Shown piece by piece: positions 54,227-63,409 of a stretch of 64,000 bases of DNA; position 1 is the first letter of the stretch, and each line of letters opens with the position of its first letter. A program made the translations under genes and the position numbers. A model generated the notes under the pieces. The model saw only the letters and a program-made list of their open reading frames with translations, did not search any database and had not been told where the DNA came from. This DNA comes from Streptomyces aureus. GTDB taxonomy: Bacteria; Actinomycetota; Actinomycetes; Streptomycetales; Streptomycetaceae. The DNA lies in assembly GCF_000725495.1 (NCBI RefSeq), contig NZ_JNZD01000002.1, positions 248,001 through 312,000 of the forward strand. The letters are read 5' to 3'.

Positions 54227-55786
54227 TCAGCGGTGACCGAAGACGGACATGGCCGGAAGCGCCTTGTCGTCGAAGCCGAACAGGGCCTGGTTCTCCCACC
54301 CGTTGCCGGAGGTGGCGTCGGCCGGGTCCCAGCCGTTGCCGGTGACCGCCGTCCAGGTGGCCTCCCAGTAGAAGACACCGAGACCGCGGCCGTTCGGAAC
54401 GGCCTCCACGATGTTCATCACGTCACGCAGCCAGTTGGACTGTCCGGTGGTGGTGGCCGGGTAGCCGGAGACCAGTTCACCGGTCGTGTCGATCTGGTTC
54501 ACGAGCGCGTCGTCGCTGTCCAGACGGAAGGGGTAGGCCGTCTCGGCGACGAACACCGGCTTGGCGTAGCGGGAGGCCGCGTCGTCCAGGGTGGTCTGGA
54601 AGTCGTAGAGCGAGCCGTGCCAGTAGCCGTAGTAGGACAGGCCGATGGCGTCGAACTTCACGCCGTTGGCGAGGGCGGTGTCGAACCACCAGCGGGTGCC
54701 GGTGAGGTCGCCGCCCTTGGCGAGGTGCAGGGCCACGACGGTGGAGGAGCTGACCGCCTTGGCCGCGTCGTAACCGGAGTTGAGCAGCCCGGCGAGCTGC
54801 GCGAAGTTGTCCGTGGAGCCCTCGGACCAGAGCATGCCGCCGTTGATCTCGTTGCCGATCTGGACCATGTCGGCCGTGGTGCCCTGCGACTTGAGGGCGT
54901 TCAGGACGTCGTAGGTGTGGTTGTAGACGTCCGTCTTCAGCTGGCTGTACGTGTGTCCGGCCCAGGCCGCCGGCTTGGTCTGGGTGCCCGGGTCGGCCCA
55001 GGTGTCGGAGTAGTGGAAGTCGACCAGGAGCTTCATGCCCTGCGCCTTGATGCGCTTGGCCATCGCGAGGACGCGGGCCTTGTTGTTGTAGCCGTCGGCC
55101 GGGTTGACCCAGACCTTGAGGCGCGCGTAGTTCATCCCGGCGGACTTCAGGATGGCGAGCGCGTCCCCGGTGGTGCCGGAACTGGTCTTGTAGACACCGC
55201 CGTAGGCCTCGCTCTTGGCGAGGGAGGAGATGTCGGAGCCCTTGACGGACACTCCGGTGGTGCCGGAGGTGAACGTCAGGTCGTCGACGTTGATCCAGTT
55301 CCCCGCGTTGGCGTCGGAGTAGACGCTGATCGTGCACTGGTTGCTCGTCACGGAGACGGGCACGACGAGGTGGATCCATCCGCTGGTGGACACCGGCAGG
55401 TCGGTGCGCTGCTCGGTGCCTCCGCAGTTCTTCAGCGCGAGGTAGGCGGAGTTCTGCCCGCCGCCCGAGCGCACCCACGCGGTGAGCTTGTAGTTCCCGT
55501 TGGTCAGTCCGGAAAGGTACTGGTAGGTCTCCACCTTGTAGGCGGAGGCGGAGTAGTGGGTGAGGCGGTAACTCCCGCCGTGGCCACCGGCCTCGACGTA
55601 CGAGGCGCCTGTGTCGCCGTACTCCGACCAGCCGCTGGGCACGGCGGCGCCGGTCCCGTCGGTCTCGAAGCCGGCGTTGGTCAGGGTGCTCGCCGCGTGC
55701 GCGGTTCCCGCGGGGAGAGCGGCCAGGGCGAGCCCCGCGACGAGCGGCAGCAGCAGGGCCCTGAGTGTGCGTCTGGGATGGAACAT
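54227..55786 (-). CDS. ganB: Secreted GH53 arabinogalactan endo-beta-1,4-galactanase
   Basis: 519 aa. Signal peptide ends near ALPAGTAHA. An N-terminal carbohydrate-binding-like beta-sandwich follows (about 32-175: STLTNAGFETDGTGAAVPSG, a CBM4/CBM61-type start). The GH53 barrel begins at GSDISSLAKSE (183). Catalytic residues: acid/base Glu313 in VQIGNEINGGMLW and nucleophile Glu415 in FVAETAYPF. It cuts beta-1,4-galactan outside the cell, supplying oligosaccharides to the importer at 58644. Named by analogy with Bacillus GanB. Confidence 0.92.
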   Translation of the reverse strand: MFHPRRTLRALLLPLVAGLALAALPAGTAHAASTLTNAGFETDGTGAAVPSGWSEYGDTGASYVEAGGHGGSYRLTHYSASAYKVETYQYLSGLTNGNYKLTAWVRSGGGQNSAYLALKNCGGTEQRTDLPVSTSGWIHLVVPVSVTSNQCTISVYSDANAGNWINVDDLTFTSGTTGVSVKGSDISSLAKSEAYGGVYKTSSGTTGDALAILKSAGMNYARLKVWVNPADGYNNKARVLAMAKRIKAQGMKLLVDFHYSDTWADPGTQTKPAAWAGHTYSQLKTDVYNHTYDVLNALKSQGTTADMVQIGNEINGGMLWSEGSTDNFAQLAGLLNSGYDAAKAVSSSTVVALHLAKGGDLTGTRWWFDTALANGVKFDAIGLSYYGYWHGSLYDFQTTLDDAASRYAKPVFVAETAYPFRLDSDDALVNQIDTTGELVSGYPATTTGQSNWLRDVMNIVEAVPNGRGLGVFYWEATWTAVTGNGWDPADATSGNGWENQALFGFDDKALPAMSVFGHR

Positions 55787-56312
55787 CTTCGTCCTTCGTC
55801 CCTTCGACGTGGTGGGGAGAGGTGCCCCCGGGGGATCCGGGGTGGATCGGGGGGATCCGGGGGCGAACCCCTCCGCCCGCGGCTTCACGGCTCGCACGGA
55901 CGGAGGGGGGTCTGATCACCGCCGAGTGCGCGGACTCGGAGGCGGTTCAAGGGCCGGACCGGCCGACGGCGGCAGGACCGGTCGTACTCGGCCCGGAACC
56001 GGGCGGGCCGGTGCGCGGGCCCCTCTCTTCGGCGGGCCCATCTGCCAAGGGGGCCCCGGCAACCCGGTCGAATGCCCTACGCCACCGGCCGGTTGTCCGG
56101 GCGCCGGCGCGGAACCCTGGTGCGGCCGAACCCGGTCGAGCAGCACGGTGAAGCCGCCCGCACGGTTCACGACCGGCACGGTGAAGCCGCCCACACGGCT
56201 CACGACCGGCACGGCGGAGCCCCCGGCACGGCCCATGGCCGGCTCACAGGGCACCGGCGGGCCCATGACGTGCGGGCCCGCGGGGGCCACTCCCCCTGAG
56301 GCCCACGGCCTG
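55787..56312. other. Intergenic region with 33-bp repeats
   Basis: 526 bp between GH53 and GH42 genes on the minus strand. It holds the 33-bp triplicate at 56143-56241. A minus-strand frame (55916-56290) is open but strongly biased in composition, and I do not call it a gene. The galactanase promoter should lie near 55790-55900, but no clear operator was found there. Confidence 0.45.
56143..56241. repeat. 33-bp tandem repeat, three copies
   Basis: Copies start at 56143, 56176 and 56209, sharing the GCACGGTGAAGCCGCCC and CACGACCG blocks; the third is more divergent. Because 33 is a multiple of 3, the minus-strand frame encodes an 11-residue repeat (RAGGFTV-type). Confidence 0.85.
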
Positions 56313-58334
56313 TCACGCGTCCAGGCGTACGACCCGTACCGTGCCCGCCGGTACCGCGAGCCGGCCGGCGGCGCGTTCGCCGGTCAGAAGCTCGGTGCCG
56401 TGGGCCTCCAGCGGCACCTTCGCGTCCGACGCGGTGTGGTTGACCGCGAAGACGTAGGTGCCCGACTCGCCGGTGCGGCGCACCACTTCGACGTCGCGCG
56501 GCACATCGGCGCGCGGGGCGATGCGCGCGTCGTCGAAGACCTGGCCCACCAGGGCGTCCAGGCCCTCGGCGGCCAGGCGGGTGGACACGTACCAGGCCGA
56601 GCCCGCGCCGGTGCGGTGCCGGGTGACGGCCGGGTGTCCGGCGGCGAGCCCGTCCGCGTACGTCCACACGGTCTCCGCGCCGCGCGGGACGACGAACTCG
56701 GTCCACACGTCGCCGGTGAGCTCGGGGCCGTCGGGCCCGGTGACCCGAACCTGCTCCCCCTGGAGCAGGGGCGAGAACTCCTCGACGGTCAGGCCCAGTA
56801 CGTCCCGCAGGGCGCCGGGGTGCGGTCCCTCGTGGACGGCGTCGTGTTCGTCGACGATGCCGGAGAAGTAGGAGACGAGGAGGGTGCCCCCGCGCTCCAC
56901 GTACTCCTTCAGGTTGTCCGCCGCGGCCTCGGTCATCAGGTACAGGGCGGGGACGACGACGAGGGGATAGGCCGACAAGTCGGCTTCCGGGTGCGCGAAG
57001 TCGACGGTGAGGTGGCGGTCGTAGAGCGCCTCGTAGAAGGCGTCGGCGCGCTCACGGGCGTCGTGGTCCTCGCTGGGCCGCCACTGCAGGCTCTGCGCCC
57101 ACCAGGAGTGCCAGTCCCACAGCATCGCCACGTCGGCGACGGTCCTGGTCCCCTTGAGGGAGCTCAACGAGTCCACGGCGGCGCCGAGTTCGACGACCTC
57201 GCGCCACACGCGGGAGTCCGTTCCGGCGTGCGGCAGCATCGAGGAGTGGAACTTCTCGGCGCCGCTGCGGGACTGGCGCCACTGGAAGAACATGGCGCCT
57301 TCGGAGCCGCGGGCCACGTGGGCGAGGGAGTTGCGGGCCATCTGGCCGGGCGCCTTGGCGGGGTTGCGGGGCTGCCAGTTCACGCCCGAGGTGGAGTGTT
57401 CGAGAAGCAGCCAGGGGGCGCCGCCCGCGACCGAGCGGGTGAGGTCGGCGGCCATCGCGAGGTTCACGTGGGTCCGGCGCCCGTCGGTCATCAGGTAGTG
57501 GTCGTTGGTGACCAGGTCGACCTCGCGGCCCCAGGACCAGTAGTCGACGGAGTCGCACTGGCTGAGGGCGGTCATGAAGTTGGTGGTGACGGGGACGCCC
57601 GGCGCGAGGCGGTGGAGGATGTCCCGCTCCGCGGTGAAGTTCTCCCGCATGGTCGCGTCGGCGAACCGCTTGTAGTCCAGCGCCTGTGCCGGATTGCCGA
57701 CGGTGGGGGTGGTGCGCGGCGGGTCGACCTGGTCGAAGGAGGTGTAGTGCTGGCCCCAGAAGGCCGTCCCCCAGGCCTTGTTGAGCTCGTCGACACCTCC
57801 GTAGGTGCCGGCCAGCCAGCGGCGGAAGTGGGCCGAGCAGGAGTCGCAGTAGCAGGCCGAGACCGGGACCCCGTACTCGTTGTGGACGTGCCACAGGGCG
57901 AGGGCGGGATGGCCTGCGTACCGGGTCGCGAGCCGGGTGGTGATGGAGGCCGCGGCGGCGCGGTAGTGGGCGTTGCTGTGGCAGATCGCGCCGCGTGAGC
58001 CGAAGGCGTAGCGGGTGCCGTCGGCGGCGACCGGCAGCGCGTCGGGGTGCTCGCGGTAGAACCAGGCGGGCGGCGCGACGGTGGGGGTGCCCAGGTCCGC
58101 GCGGATGCCGTTCTCGTGCAGCAGGTCCAGGACCCGGTCGAGCCAGCCGAACTCGTAGGTGCCCCGGGCCGGTTCGAGCAGGGCCCAGGAGAAGATCCCG
58201 ACGCTCACCATCGTGACCCCGGCCTCCCGCATCAGCCGGACATCCTCGGGCCAGACGCTTTCCGGCCACTGCTCGGGGTTGTAGTCCCCACCGAAGGCGA
58301 GCCCGGTGAGGCCCTTGGGGTTGGTCTCCGGCAT
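56313..58334 (-). CDS. ganA: GH42 beta-galactosidase
   Basis: 673 aa, typical size. Opening GLAFGGDYNPEQWPESVWPED is characteristic. Acid/base Glu153 is in WHVHNEYGVP, nucleophile Glu312 in LLEHSTSGVNW. The zinc-like cysteine cluster SACYCDSCSAHF (159-170) and a trimerisation plus C-terminal beta domain follow. No signal peptide, so it cleaves imported galacto-oligosaccharides in the cytosol. It is divergent from the importer operon, with LacI-type sites between them. Confidence 0.95.
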   Translation of the reverse strand: MPETNPKGLTGLAFGGDYNPEQWPESVWPEDVRLMREAGVTMVSVGIFSWALLEPARGTYEFGWLDRVLDLLHENGIRADLGTPTVAPPAWFYREHPDALPVAADGTRYAFGSRGAICHSNAHYRAAAASITTRLATRYAGHPALALWHVHNEYGVPVSACYCDSCSAHFRRWLAGTYGGVDELNKAWGTAFWGQHYTSFDQVDPPRTTPTVGNPAQALDYKRFADATMRENFTAERDILHRLAPGVPVTTNFMTALSQCDSVDYWSWGREVDLVTNDHYLMTDGRRTHVNLAMAADLTRSVAGGAPWLLLEHSTSGVNWQPRNPAKAPGQMARNSLAHVARGSEGAMFFQWRQSRSGAEKFHSSMLPHAGTDSRVWREVVELGAAVDSLSSLKGTRTVADVAMLWDWHSWWAQSLQWRPSEDHDARERADAFYEALYDRHLTVDFAHPEADLSAYPLVVVPALYLMTEAAADNLKEYVERGGTLLVSYFSGIVDEHDAVHEGPHPGALRDVLGLTVEEFSPLLQGEQVRVTGPDGPELTGDVWTEFVVPRGAETVWTYADGLAAGHPAVTRHRTGAGSAWYVSTRLAAEGLDALVGQVFDDARIAPRADVPRDVEVVRRTGESGTYVFAVNHTASDAKVPLEAHGTELLTGERAAGRLAVPAGTVRVVRLDA

Positions 58335-58360
58335 GGATCTCTCCCATGTAATCGATCATT

Positions 58361-58374
58361 TGGGAACGTGCACA
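58361..58374 (-). promoter_or_regulatory. LacI-type operator near the GH42 start
   Basis: TGGGAACGTGCACA matches the operator at 58450 in 11 of 14 positions, including the central CG pair and the right half-site. It lies 27 bases upstream of the GH42 ATG. Confidence 0.5.
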
Positions 58375-58421
58375 CACAGCGTCAGCGGCGTGAGCCCAAC
58401 ATAACCGCACAGCAACAACCA

Positions 58422-58452
58422 TTGACAAGTGTCCGGGATGTTTCTCTACTGT
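58422..58452 (+). promoter_or_regulatory. Promoter of the galacto-oligosaccharide importer operon
   Basis: TTGACA (58422-58427), a long 19-bp spacer, TACTGT (58447-58452). The consensus -35 is the best in the window. The LacI operator overlaps the -10. Confidence 0.6.
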
Positions 58453-58463
58453 GAACGCTCACA
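58450..58463 (+). promoter_or_regulatory. LacI-family operator of importer operon
   Basis: TGTGA-ACGC-TCACA, a 14-base imperfect palindrome with central CG, the classic LacI/GalR layout, placed over the -10 region so that binding would block transcription. The regulator is encoded by the last gene of the same operon. Confidence 0.7.
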
Positions 58464-58643
58464 GAAGCACGGCAAGTGAGCCGGAGGGGCGCTCAGGTGT
58501 CGACCGACGAGCGCGCGAGGGCCCGGAACCCGTCACACGCCCACGGTCCCGGTACCGGCCGGCGCACCCCGCACAACGAACCGCGCAAGAACAGGGCAGG
58601 CCTTCCGCAGCAGGCGGGGGCCCAGGTCAGGGGAGTACGTTCC

Positions 58644-59966
58644 ATGCCCATCACGAAGCACAGCCGCCTCGTGGCCAGCACCATCGCCGTCGTCCTCGGC
58701 GCCACCTCGCTCGTCGCCTGCGGCTCGTCCGACGACGACAAGAGCGCATCCTCGTCCGGACCCGCGACACTGACGTTCTGGACCTGGGCGCCGGGCATGG
58801 ACAAGGTCGTCGACCTCTGGAACAAGGGGCCGGGCAAGCAGCAGCAGATCACCGTCGAGGTGAAGAAGCAGGCCTCGGGCGACTCGCTCATCACCAAGAT
58901 CCTCACCGCGCACAAGGCGAAGAAGGCACCCGACCTGGTCCAGGCCGAGTACCAGGCACTTCCGACGCTGGTCAGCAATGACGCGCTCGCCGACATAGCC
59001 ACCGAGTCGAAGGACGCCAAGTCCAAGTTCGCCGAGGGCGTGTGGCAGCAGACGACGCTCGGGACGGACGCGGTGTACGCGATCCCGCAGGACATCGGCC
59101 CGATGATGTTCTACTACCGCGCGGACCTCTTCAAGAAGTACGGCCTGGCCGTCCCCACGACCTGGGAGCAGTTCGCCGAGACCGCCCGCGCGCTGAAGAA
59201 GAAGGCGCCCGACAAGGCCCTGACCACCTTCTCCGCCAACGACTCCGGCCTGTTCGCGGGTCTCGCGCAGCAGGCGGGCGCCAAGTGGTGGACCTCCTCC
59301 GGCGACAAGTGGAAGGTCGGCATCGACGACGCGGCCACCCGCAAGGTCGCCGACTTCTGGGGCGGGCTCGTCAAGGAGGGCGCGATCGACAACCAGCCGA
59401 TGTACCAGCCGGCCTGGAACAAGGCGCTGAACACCGGCAAGGAGATCGCCTGGGTCAGCGCGGTGTGGGCACCGGGCACCCTGACCACGGCCGCCCCGCA
59501 GACCAAGGGCAAGTGGGCGATGGCCCCGCTGCCGCAGTGGTCGGCGGGCGAGAACGTCACCGGCAGCTGGGGCGGCTCCTCGACCGCCGTCACCACGGAC
59601 TCCCCGCACAAGGCCGCCGCCGCGAAGTTCGCGGCCTGGCTGAACACGGACCCGCAGGCGGTGGCCGCGCTGGCCAAGGAGAGCGGCATCTACCCGGCCT
59701 CCACGAGCGCGCAGACCAGCGACGCGTTCGCCCAGCCGCCGGCCTTCTTCTCCAACCAGTCCGACTTCTACACCAAGGCCTCCGAGATCGCGAAGACGAC
59801 CGCGCCCTCCGCCTGGGGTCCGAACGTGAACGTCGCCTACACGTCCTTCAACGACGCGTTCGGCGCCGCCGCCAAGAACAAGTCGGACTTCGGCGCCGCC
59901 CTGAAGACCATGCAGGACGCCACCGTCGCCGACCTGAAGAAGCAGGGCTTCGGGGTCGCTCAGTGA
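58644..59966 (+). CDS. ganS: Galacto-oligosaccharide ABC transporter binding lipoprotein
   Basis: 440 aa. Lipobox LVACGSS puts the anchored cysteine at 26. The mature protein is a cluster D/G-type sugar-binding protein: LTFWTWAPGMDKVVDLWNK, KAPDLVQAEYQALPTL, YAIPQDIGPMMFYYRADLFKKYGLAVPTTWEQF. It captures oligosaccharides for the GanP/GanQ-like permeases that follow. A strong SD is not obvious; GGGGAG lies upstream of the ATG. Confidence 0.88.
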   Translation: MPITKHSRLVASTIAVVLGATSLVACGSSDDDKSASSSGPATLTFWTWAPGMDKVVDLWNKGPGKQQQITVEVKKQASGDSLITKILTAHKAKKAPDLVQAEYQALPTLVSNDALADIATESKDAKSKFAEGVWQQTTLGTDAVYAIPQDIGPMMFYYRADLFKKYGLAVPTTWEQFAETARALKKKAPDKALTTFSANDSGLFAGLAQQAGAKWWTSSGDKWKVGIDDAATRKVADFWGGLVKEGAIDNQPMYQPAWNKALNTGKEIAWVSAVWAPGTLTTAAPQTKGKWAMAPLPQWSAGENVTGSWGGSSTAVTTDSPHKAAAAKFAAWLNTDPQAVAALAKESGIYPASTSAQTSDAFAQPPAFFSNQSDFYTKASEIAKTTAPSAWGPNVNVAYTSFNDAFGAAAKNKSDFGAALKTMQDATVADLKKQGFGVAQ

Positions 59967-60886
59967 CCAGCGCACGCCGGAAGCCGTACGGGGTCAAGGG
60001 GGCCCCGTACGGTTTCCTCCTCCCCGCCGCGGTCCTCTTCGTCCTCTTCTTCGCGCTGCCCATCGGCTACGCGGTCTGGCTGAGCCTGCACAAGGTCCAG
60101 GTCAAGGGGCTCGGCCTCGGCGCCGGCGCCCGCCAGGAGGTGTGGGCCGGGCTCCGGAACTACACCGACGCCCTGACCGACAGCGAACTGGTCGACGGCG
60201 CGCTGCGCGTGGCCGGGTACGGGGCCATCGTGGTGCCGGTCATGCTCGGCCTCGCGCTGGTCTTCGCGCTCATGCTCGACACGGAGAAGGTCCGTCTGGC
60301 GCCCGTCACCCGGCTCGCGATCTTCCTGCCGTACGCGATCCCCGGTGTGGTGGCCGCGCTGCTGTGGGGCTTCCTCTACCTCCCGGACGTCAGCCCCTTC
60401 TTCTACGTCCTCGACAAACTGGGCCTGCCTCAGCCGGACCTGCTGGACGGCGGCCCCCTCTATCTCGCCCTGTCGAACATCGCGGTCTGGGGCGGCACCG
60501 GCTTCAACATGATCGTCATCTACACCTCGCTCCAGGCCATCCCGGCCGAGGTCCGCGAGGCGGCGAAGCTGGACGGCGCCACCCCGCTGCAGACGGCCCT
60601 GCGGATCAAGATCCCGATGGTGGCGCCCTCGCTGGTGCTCACCTTCTTCTTCTCGATCATCGCCACGCTCCAGGTGTTCAGCGAGCCGACCACCCTCAAG
60701 CCGCTCACCAACTCCGTCTCCACGACCTGGAGTCCGCTGATGAAGGTCTACCGGGACGCGTTCAACACCGGTGACATCTACGCGGCCGCCGCCGAGGCAG
60801 TGATCATCGCCGTGGCGACCCTGGTCCTGTCCTTCGGTTTCCTGCGCGCCGCCAACTCCCGTACCAAGCAGGAGGAAGCACGATGA
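59963..60886 (+). CDS. ganP: Sugar ABC transporter permease, MalF type
   Basis: 307 aa, six membrane helices. The EAA loop that docks on the ATPase is EVREAAKLDGATPLQTALRIKIPM. The GTG start overlaps the binding-protein stop (GTGA). No ATPase gene accompanies the operon, so the shared MsiK-type ATPase encoded elsewhere in Streptomyces probably powers it. Confidence 0.9.
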   Translation: MTSARRKPYGVKGAPYGFLLPAAVLFVLFFALPIGYAVWLSLHKVQVKGLGLGAGARQEVWAGLRNYTDALTDSELVDGALRVAGYGAIVVPVMLGLALVFALMLDTEKVRLAPVTRLAIFLPYAIPGVVAALLWGFLYLPDVSPFFYVLDKLGLPQPDLLDGGPLYLALSNIAVWGGTGFNMIVIYTSLQAIPAEVREAAKLDGATPLQTALRIKIPMVAPSLVLTFFFSIIATLQVFSEPTTLKPLTNSVSTTWSPLMKVYRDAFNTGDIYAAAAEAVIIAVATLVLSFGFLRAANSRTKQEEAR

Positions 60887-61788
60887 GTTCTCTTGCCGTC
60901 CGCAAGGCCGCCCCGGCCGCGGGCACGACCCCCGGCACCGCCCAGGGACCGCCCCAGGGCAGCCGGATCGCCCTGGTCCCGACCCTGACGCTGCTGCTCG
61001 GCGCGCTCTACTGCCTGCTGCCCGTGGCCTGGGTGGCGATCGCGGCCACCAAGTCGGGCCGCGAACTGTTCTCGACGTTCACCTTCCTGCCCGGCACCGG
61101 GTTCACCCAGAACATCCGGGACCTCGCCGCCTACCGCGAGGGCATCTACTGGAAGTGGATGGGCAACTCCGCCCTCTACGCCGGTCTGGGCGCGCTGTTG
61201 TCGACGGGTGTCTCGGCGATCAGCGGCTACGCCCTCGCGGTCTACCGCTTCCGGGGCCGGGAGACCATCTTCAGCATCCTCATGGCGGGCGTGCTGATGC
61301 CCCCGGTGATCCTCGCGATCCCGCAGTACCTGCTCCTGGCCAAGGCGGACCTGACGGATTCCTACGCGTCCGTGCTGCTGCCGCTCGTCCTGTCCCCGTA
61401 CGGCGTCTACCTCGCCCGGATCTACGCCGCCGCGGCCGTCCCCGGTGACGTGGTCGAGGCCGGCCGGATGGACGGGGCCGGCGAGTGGCGGATCTTCACC
61501 CGGGTCGCGCTGCCCATGATGGTGCCGGGACTGGTGACGGTGTTCCTGTTCCAGTTCGTCGCCGTCTGGAACAACTTCCTGCTCCCCTACATCATGCTGA
61601 GCGACGACGAGAAGTTCCCGATCACCCTCGGGCTCTACACGCTCCTGGAACAGGGATCCAACACCCCGGCCCTGTACACCCTGGTCATCACCGGCGCCCT
61701 GCTGGCGATCGTCCCGCTCATCGCGCTGTTCCTGGTCATCCAGCGCTTCTGGAGCCTCGACCTGCTGTCAGGAGCCGTAAAGTCGTGA
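60883..61788 (+). CDS. ganQ: Sugar ABC transporter permease, MalG type
   Basis: 301 aa, six membrane helices. The EAA loop reads PGDVVEAGRMDGAGEWRIFTRVALPMM. ATGA overlap with the upstream permease indicates coupling. It forms the channel heterodimer with the MalF-type partner. Confidence 0.9.
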   Translation: MSSLAVRKAAPAAGTTPGTAQGPPQGSRIALVPTLTLLLGALYCLLPVAWVAIAATKSGRELFSTFTFLPGTGFTQNIRDLAAYREGIYWKWMGNSALYAGLGALLSTGVSAISGYALAVYRFRGRETIFSILMAGVLMPPVILAIPQYLLLAKADLTDSYASVLLPLVLSPYGVYLARIYAAAAVPGDVVEAGRMDGAGEWRIFTRVALPMMVPGLVTVFLFQFVAVWNNFLLPYIMLSDDEKFPITLGLYTLLEQGSNTPALYTLVITGALLAIVPLIALFLVIQRFWSLDLLSGAVKS

Positions 61789-62816
61789 CCATGGGCAACA
61801 CGGGGGGCCGGCGCAAGCCGCCGACGATCCACGACGTGGCGCGTGAGGCGGGTGTCTCGCGGGGCACCGTCTCGCGCGTCCTCAACGGCGGCCACTATGT
61901 GAGCCCCGCGGCACAGGAGGCGGTCAACGCCGCCATCCGCAGGACGGGGTACGTCGTGAACCGGCACGCCCGTTCGCTGATCACCGGGCGGTCGGACTCG
62001 GTCGGCTTCCTGCTGACCGAGCCGCAGGAGCGGTTCTTCGAGGACCCGAACTTCAACGTCCTGCTGCGCGGCTGCACCCAGGCGCTCGCGGCGCACGACG
62101 TCCCTCTCCTGCTGATGCTCGCCGGCACCCAGGACGAACGCCGCCGCATCACCCGGTACATCACGGCCGGCCATGTCGACGGGGTGCTGCTGGTCTCCAG
62201 CCACTCCGGCGATCCGGTCGCCGAGGAACTGCGCGAGGCGGGGGTCCCGCTCGTCGCGTGCGGCAAGCCCATCGGCCTCGGGTCCAAGGTGAGTTACGTG
62301 GCCGCGGACGACCGGGACGGCGCGCGGGACATGGTCACGCATCTGCTCTCCCTCGGGCGGCGCCGGATCGGCATGGTGACCGGACCGCTGGACACCCCCG
62401 GCGGTGTCGAGCGTCTGGCGGGGTATCGCGAGGTGCTCGCCGAGGCGGGCGTCGAGGCCGACGACTCCCTCGTCGTCTCCGGCGACTACAGCCGGGCCAG
62501 CGGGGAGGCGGGGGCCGAGCGGCTCCTGGAGCGCGCCCCGGACATGGACGCCGTGTTCGTCGCCTCGGACCTGATGGCCCAGGGCGTGCTGAGCGCGCTG
62601 CGCAAGGCGGGCCGCCGGGTGCCCGAGGACGTCGCGGTCGGCGGCTTCGACGACTCCCCCGCCGCCACGGCCGCCACCCCGGCCCTCACCACCATCCGCC
62701 AGCCCTGGGACCGCATCAGCTCCGAGATGGTCCGGGTGCTGCTGGCCCAGATCGGCGGCGAGGATCCGGCGGCGGTGATCCTGCCGACGGAGCTGGTGCG
62801 CCGCGAGTCCACCTGA
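61785..62816 (+). CDS. ganR: LacI-family transcriptional regulator
   Basis: 343 aa. Helix-turn-helix PTIHDVAREAGVSRGTVSRVLNG (12-34) and hinge helix TGRSDSVGFLL. The periplasmic-binding-like ligand domain ends VAVGGFDDSPAATAATPALTTIRQPWDRI. The ligand is probably galactose, galactobiose or a related sugar. It is the last gene of the importer operon. The GTG at 61785 (GTGA overlap, AGGAG upstream) is preferred; ATG at 61791 is the alternative. It probably binds the two operators in the 58335-58643 region. Confidence 0.88.
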   Translation: MTMGNTGGRRKPPTIHDVAREAGVSRGTVSRVLNGGHYVSPAAQEAVNAAIRRTGYVVNRHARSLITGRSDSVGFLLTEPQERFFEDPNFNVLLRGCTQALAAHDVPLLLMLAGTQDERRRITRYITAGHVDGVLLVSSHSGDPVAEELREAGVPLVACGKPIGLGSKVSYVAADDRDGARDMVTHLLSLGRRRIGMVTGPLDTPGGVERLAGYREVLAEAGVEADDSLVVSGDYSRASGEAGAERLLERAPDMDAVFVASDLMAQGVLSALRKAGRRVPEDVAVGGFDDSPAATAATPALTTIRQPWDRISSEMVRVLLAQIGGEDPAAVILPTELVRREST

Positions 62817-62825
62817 GGACCGTGT

Positions 62826-62861
62826 GCGCCGGTACCGGGGGCGGGCCCTCGGTACCGGCGC
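62826..62861 (+). terminator. Terminator of the importer operon
   Basis: GCGCCGGTACCG (62826-62837) pairs perfectly with CGGTACCGGCGC (62850-62861) around a GC-rich loop, 9 bases after the LacI stop. Confidence 0.7.
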
Positions 62862-62984
62862 GCGCACCGGTCAGGATTCGAGAAGCCGTGGCGGCCGGAC
62901 CCGGCTTAGCGTGGGGGGACCGCCGGAACTCCGGCGGACGAGAGCAGGCCGACACGGCCGCACGCACAGCGCACAGGAGTCGAG

Positions 62985-63335
62985 ATGACCGCCGGAGTCA
63001 AGACCATCATCTACCCCGTCAAGGACATCGAGAAGGCGAAGGCCCTGTTCACCCAGTTGCTCGGGGTGGAGCCCTATGTGGACGAGCCGTACTACGTCGG
63101 TTTCAAGGACGCGGGCCAGGATGTCGGCCTCGACCCGAACGGCCACGCCAAGGGACTGACCGGACCGGTGCCCTTCTGGCACGTCGACGACATCAAGGCC
63201 ACCCTTGCGGCCCTCATCGCCGCGGGCGCGGAGACGCTCCAGGAGCTCCAGGACGTCGGCAACGGCAGGCAGGTCGCCTCGGTGAAGGACGCGGAGGGCA
63301 ACCTGTACGGGCTCATCGAGGACCCCACCACCTGA
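62985..63335 (+). CDS. VOC-superfamily (glyoxalase-like) protein
   Basis: 116 aa. One VOC module: TIIYPVKDIEKAKALFTQLLGVEPYVDEPYYVGF then DAEGNLYGLIED, the two beta-alpha-beta units. Metal-binding residues cannot be assigned with confidence. It may be a dioxygenase, isomerase or resistance protein. It is followed by a MarR gene in the same direction. Confidence 0.82.
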   Translation: MTAGVKTIIYPVKDIEKAKALFTQLLGVEPYVDEPYYVGFKDAGQDVGLDPNGHAKGLTGPVPFWHVDDIKATLAALIAAGAETLQELQDVGNGRQVASVKDAEGNLYGLIEDPTT

Positions 63336-63361
63336 GGGCTCCCACAACTGGATGCGGGCGC

Positions 63362-63383
63362 ACTAATTGCACACTCAACTAGT
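63362..63383 (+). promoter_or_regulatory. MarR-type operator upstream of MarR gene
   Basis: ACTAATTG-N6-CAACTAGT, an inverted repeat with one mismatch, 26 bases upstream of the MarR ATG. Shares CAACTAGT with the palindrome upstream of fadH. Confidence 0.5.
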
Positions 63384-63409
63384 GGCCGGATCTCTGTTAC
63401 CGTTCATAT

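Noticed and set aside
55916..56290. 124-codon minus-strand ORF with 11-residue repeats
   Set aside because: Composition follows the 33-bp DNA repeat; no SD and no coherent fold, so reported only as a repeat.
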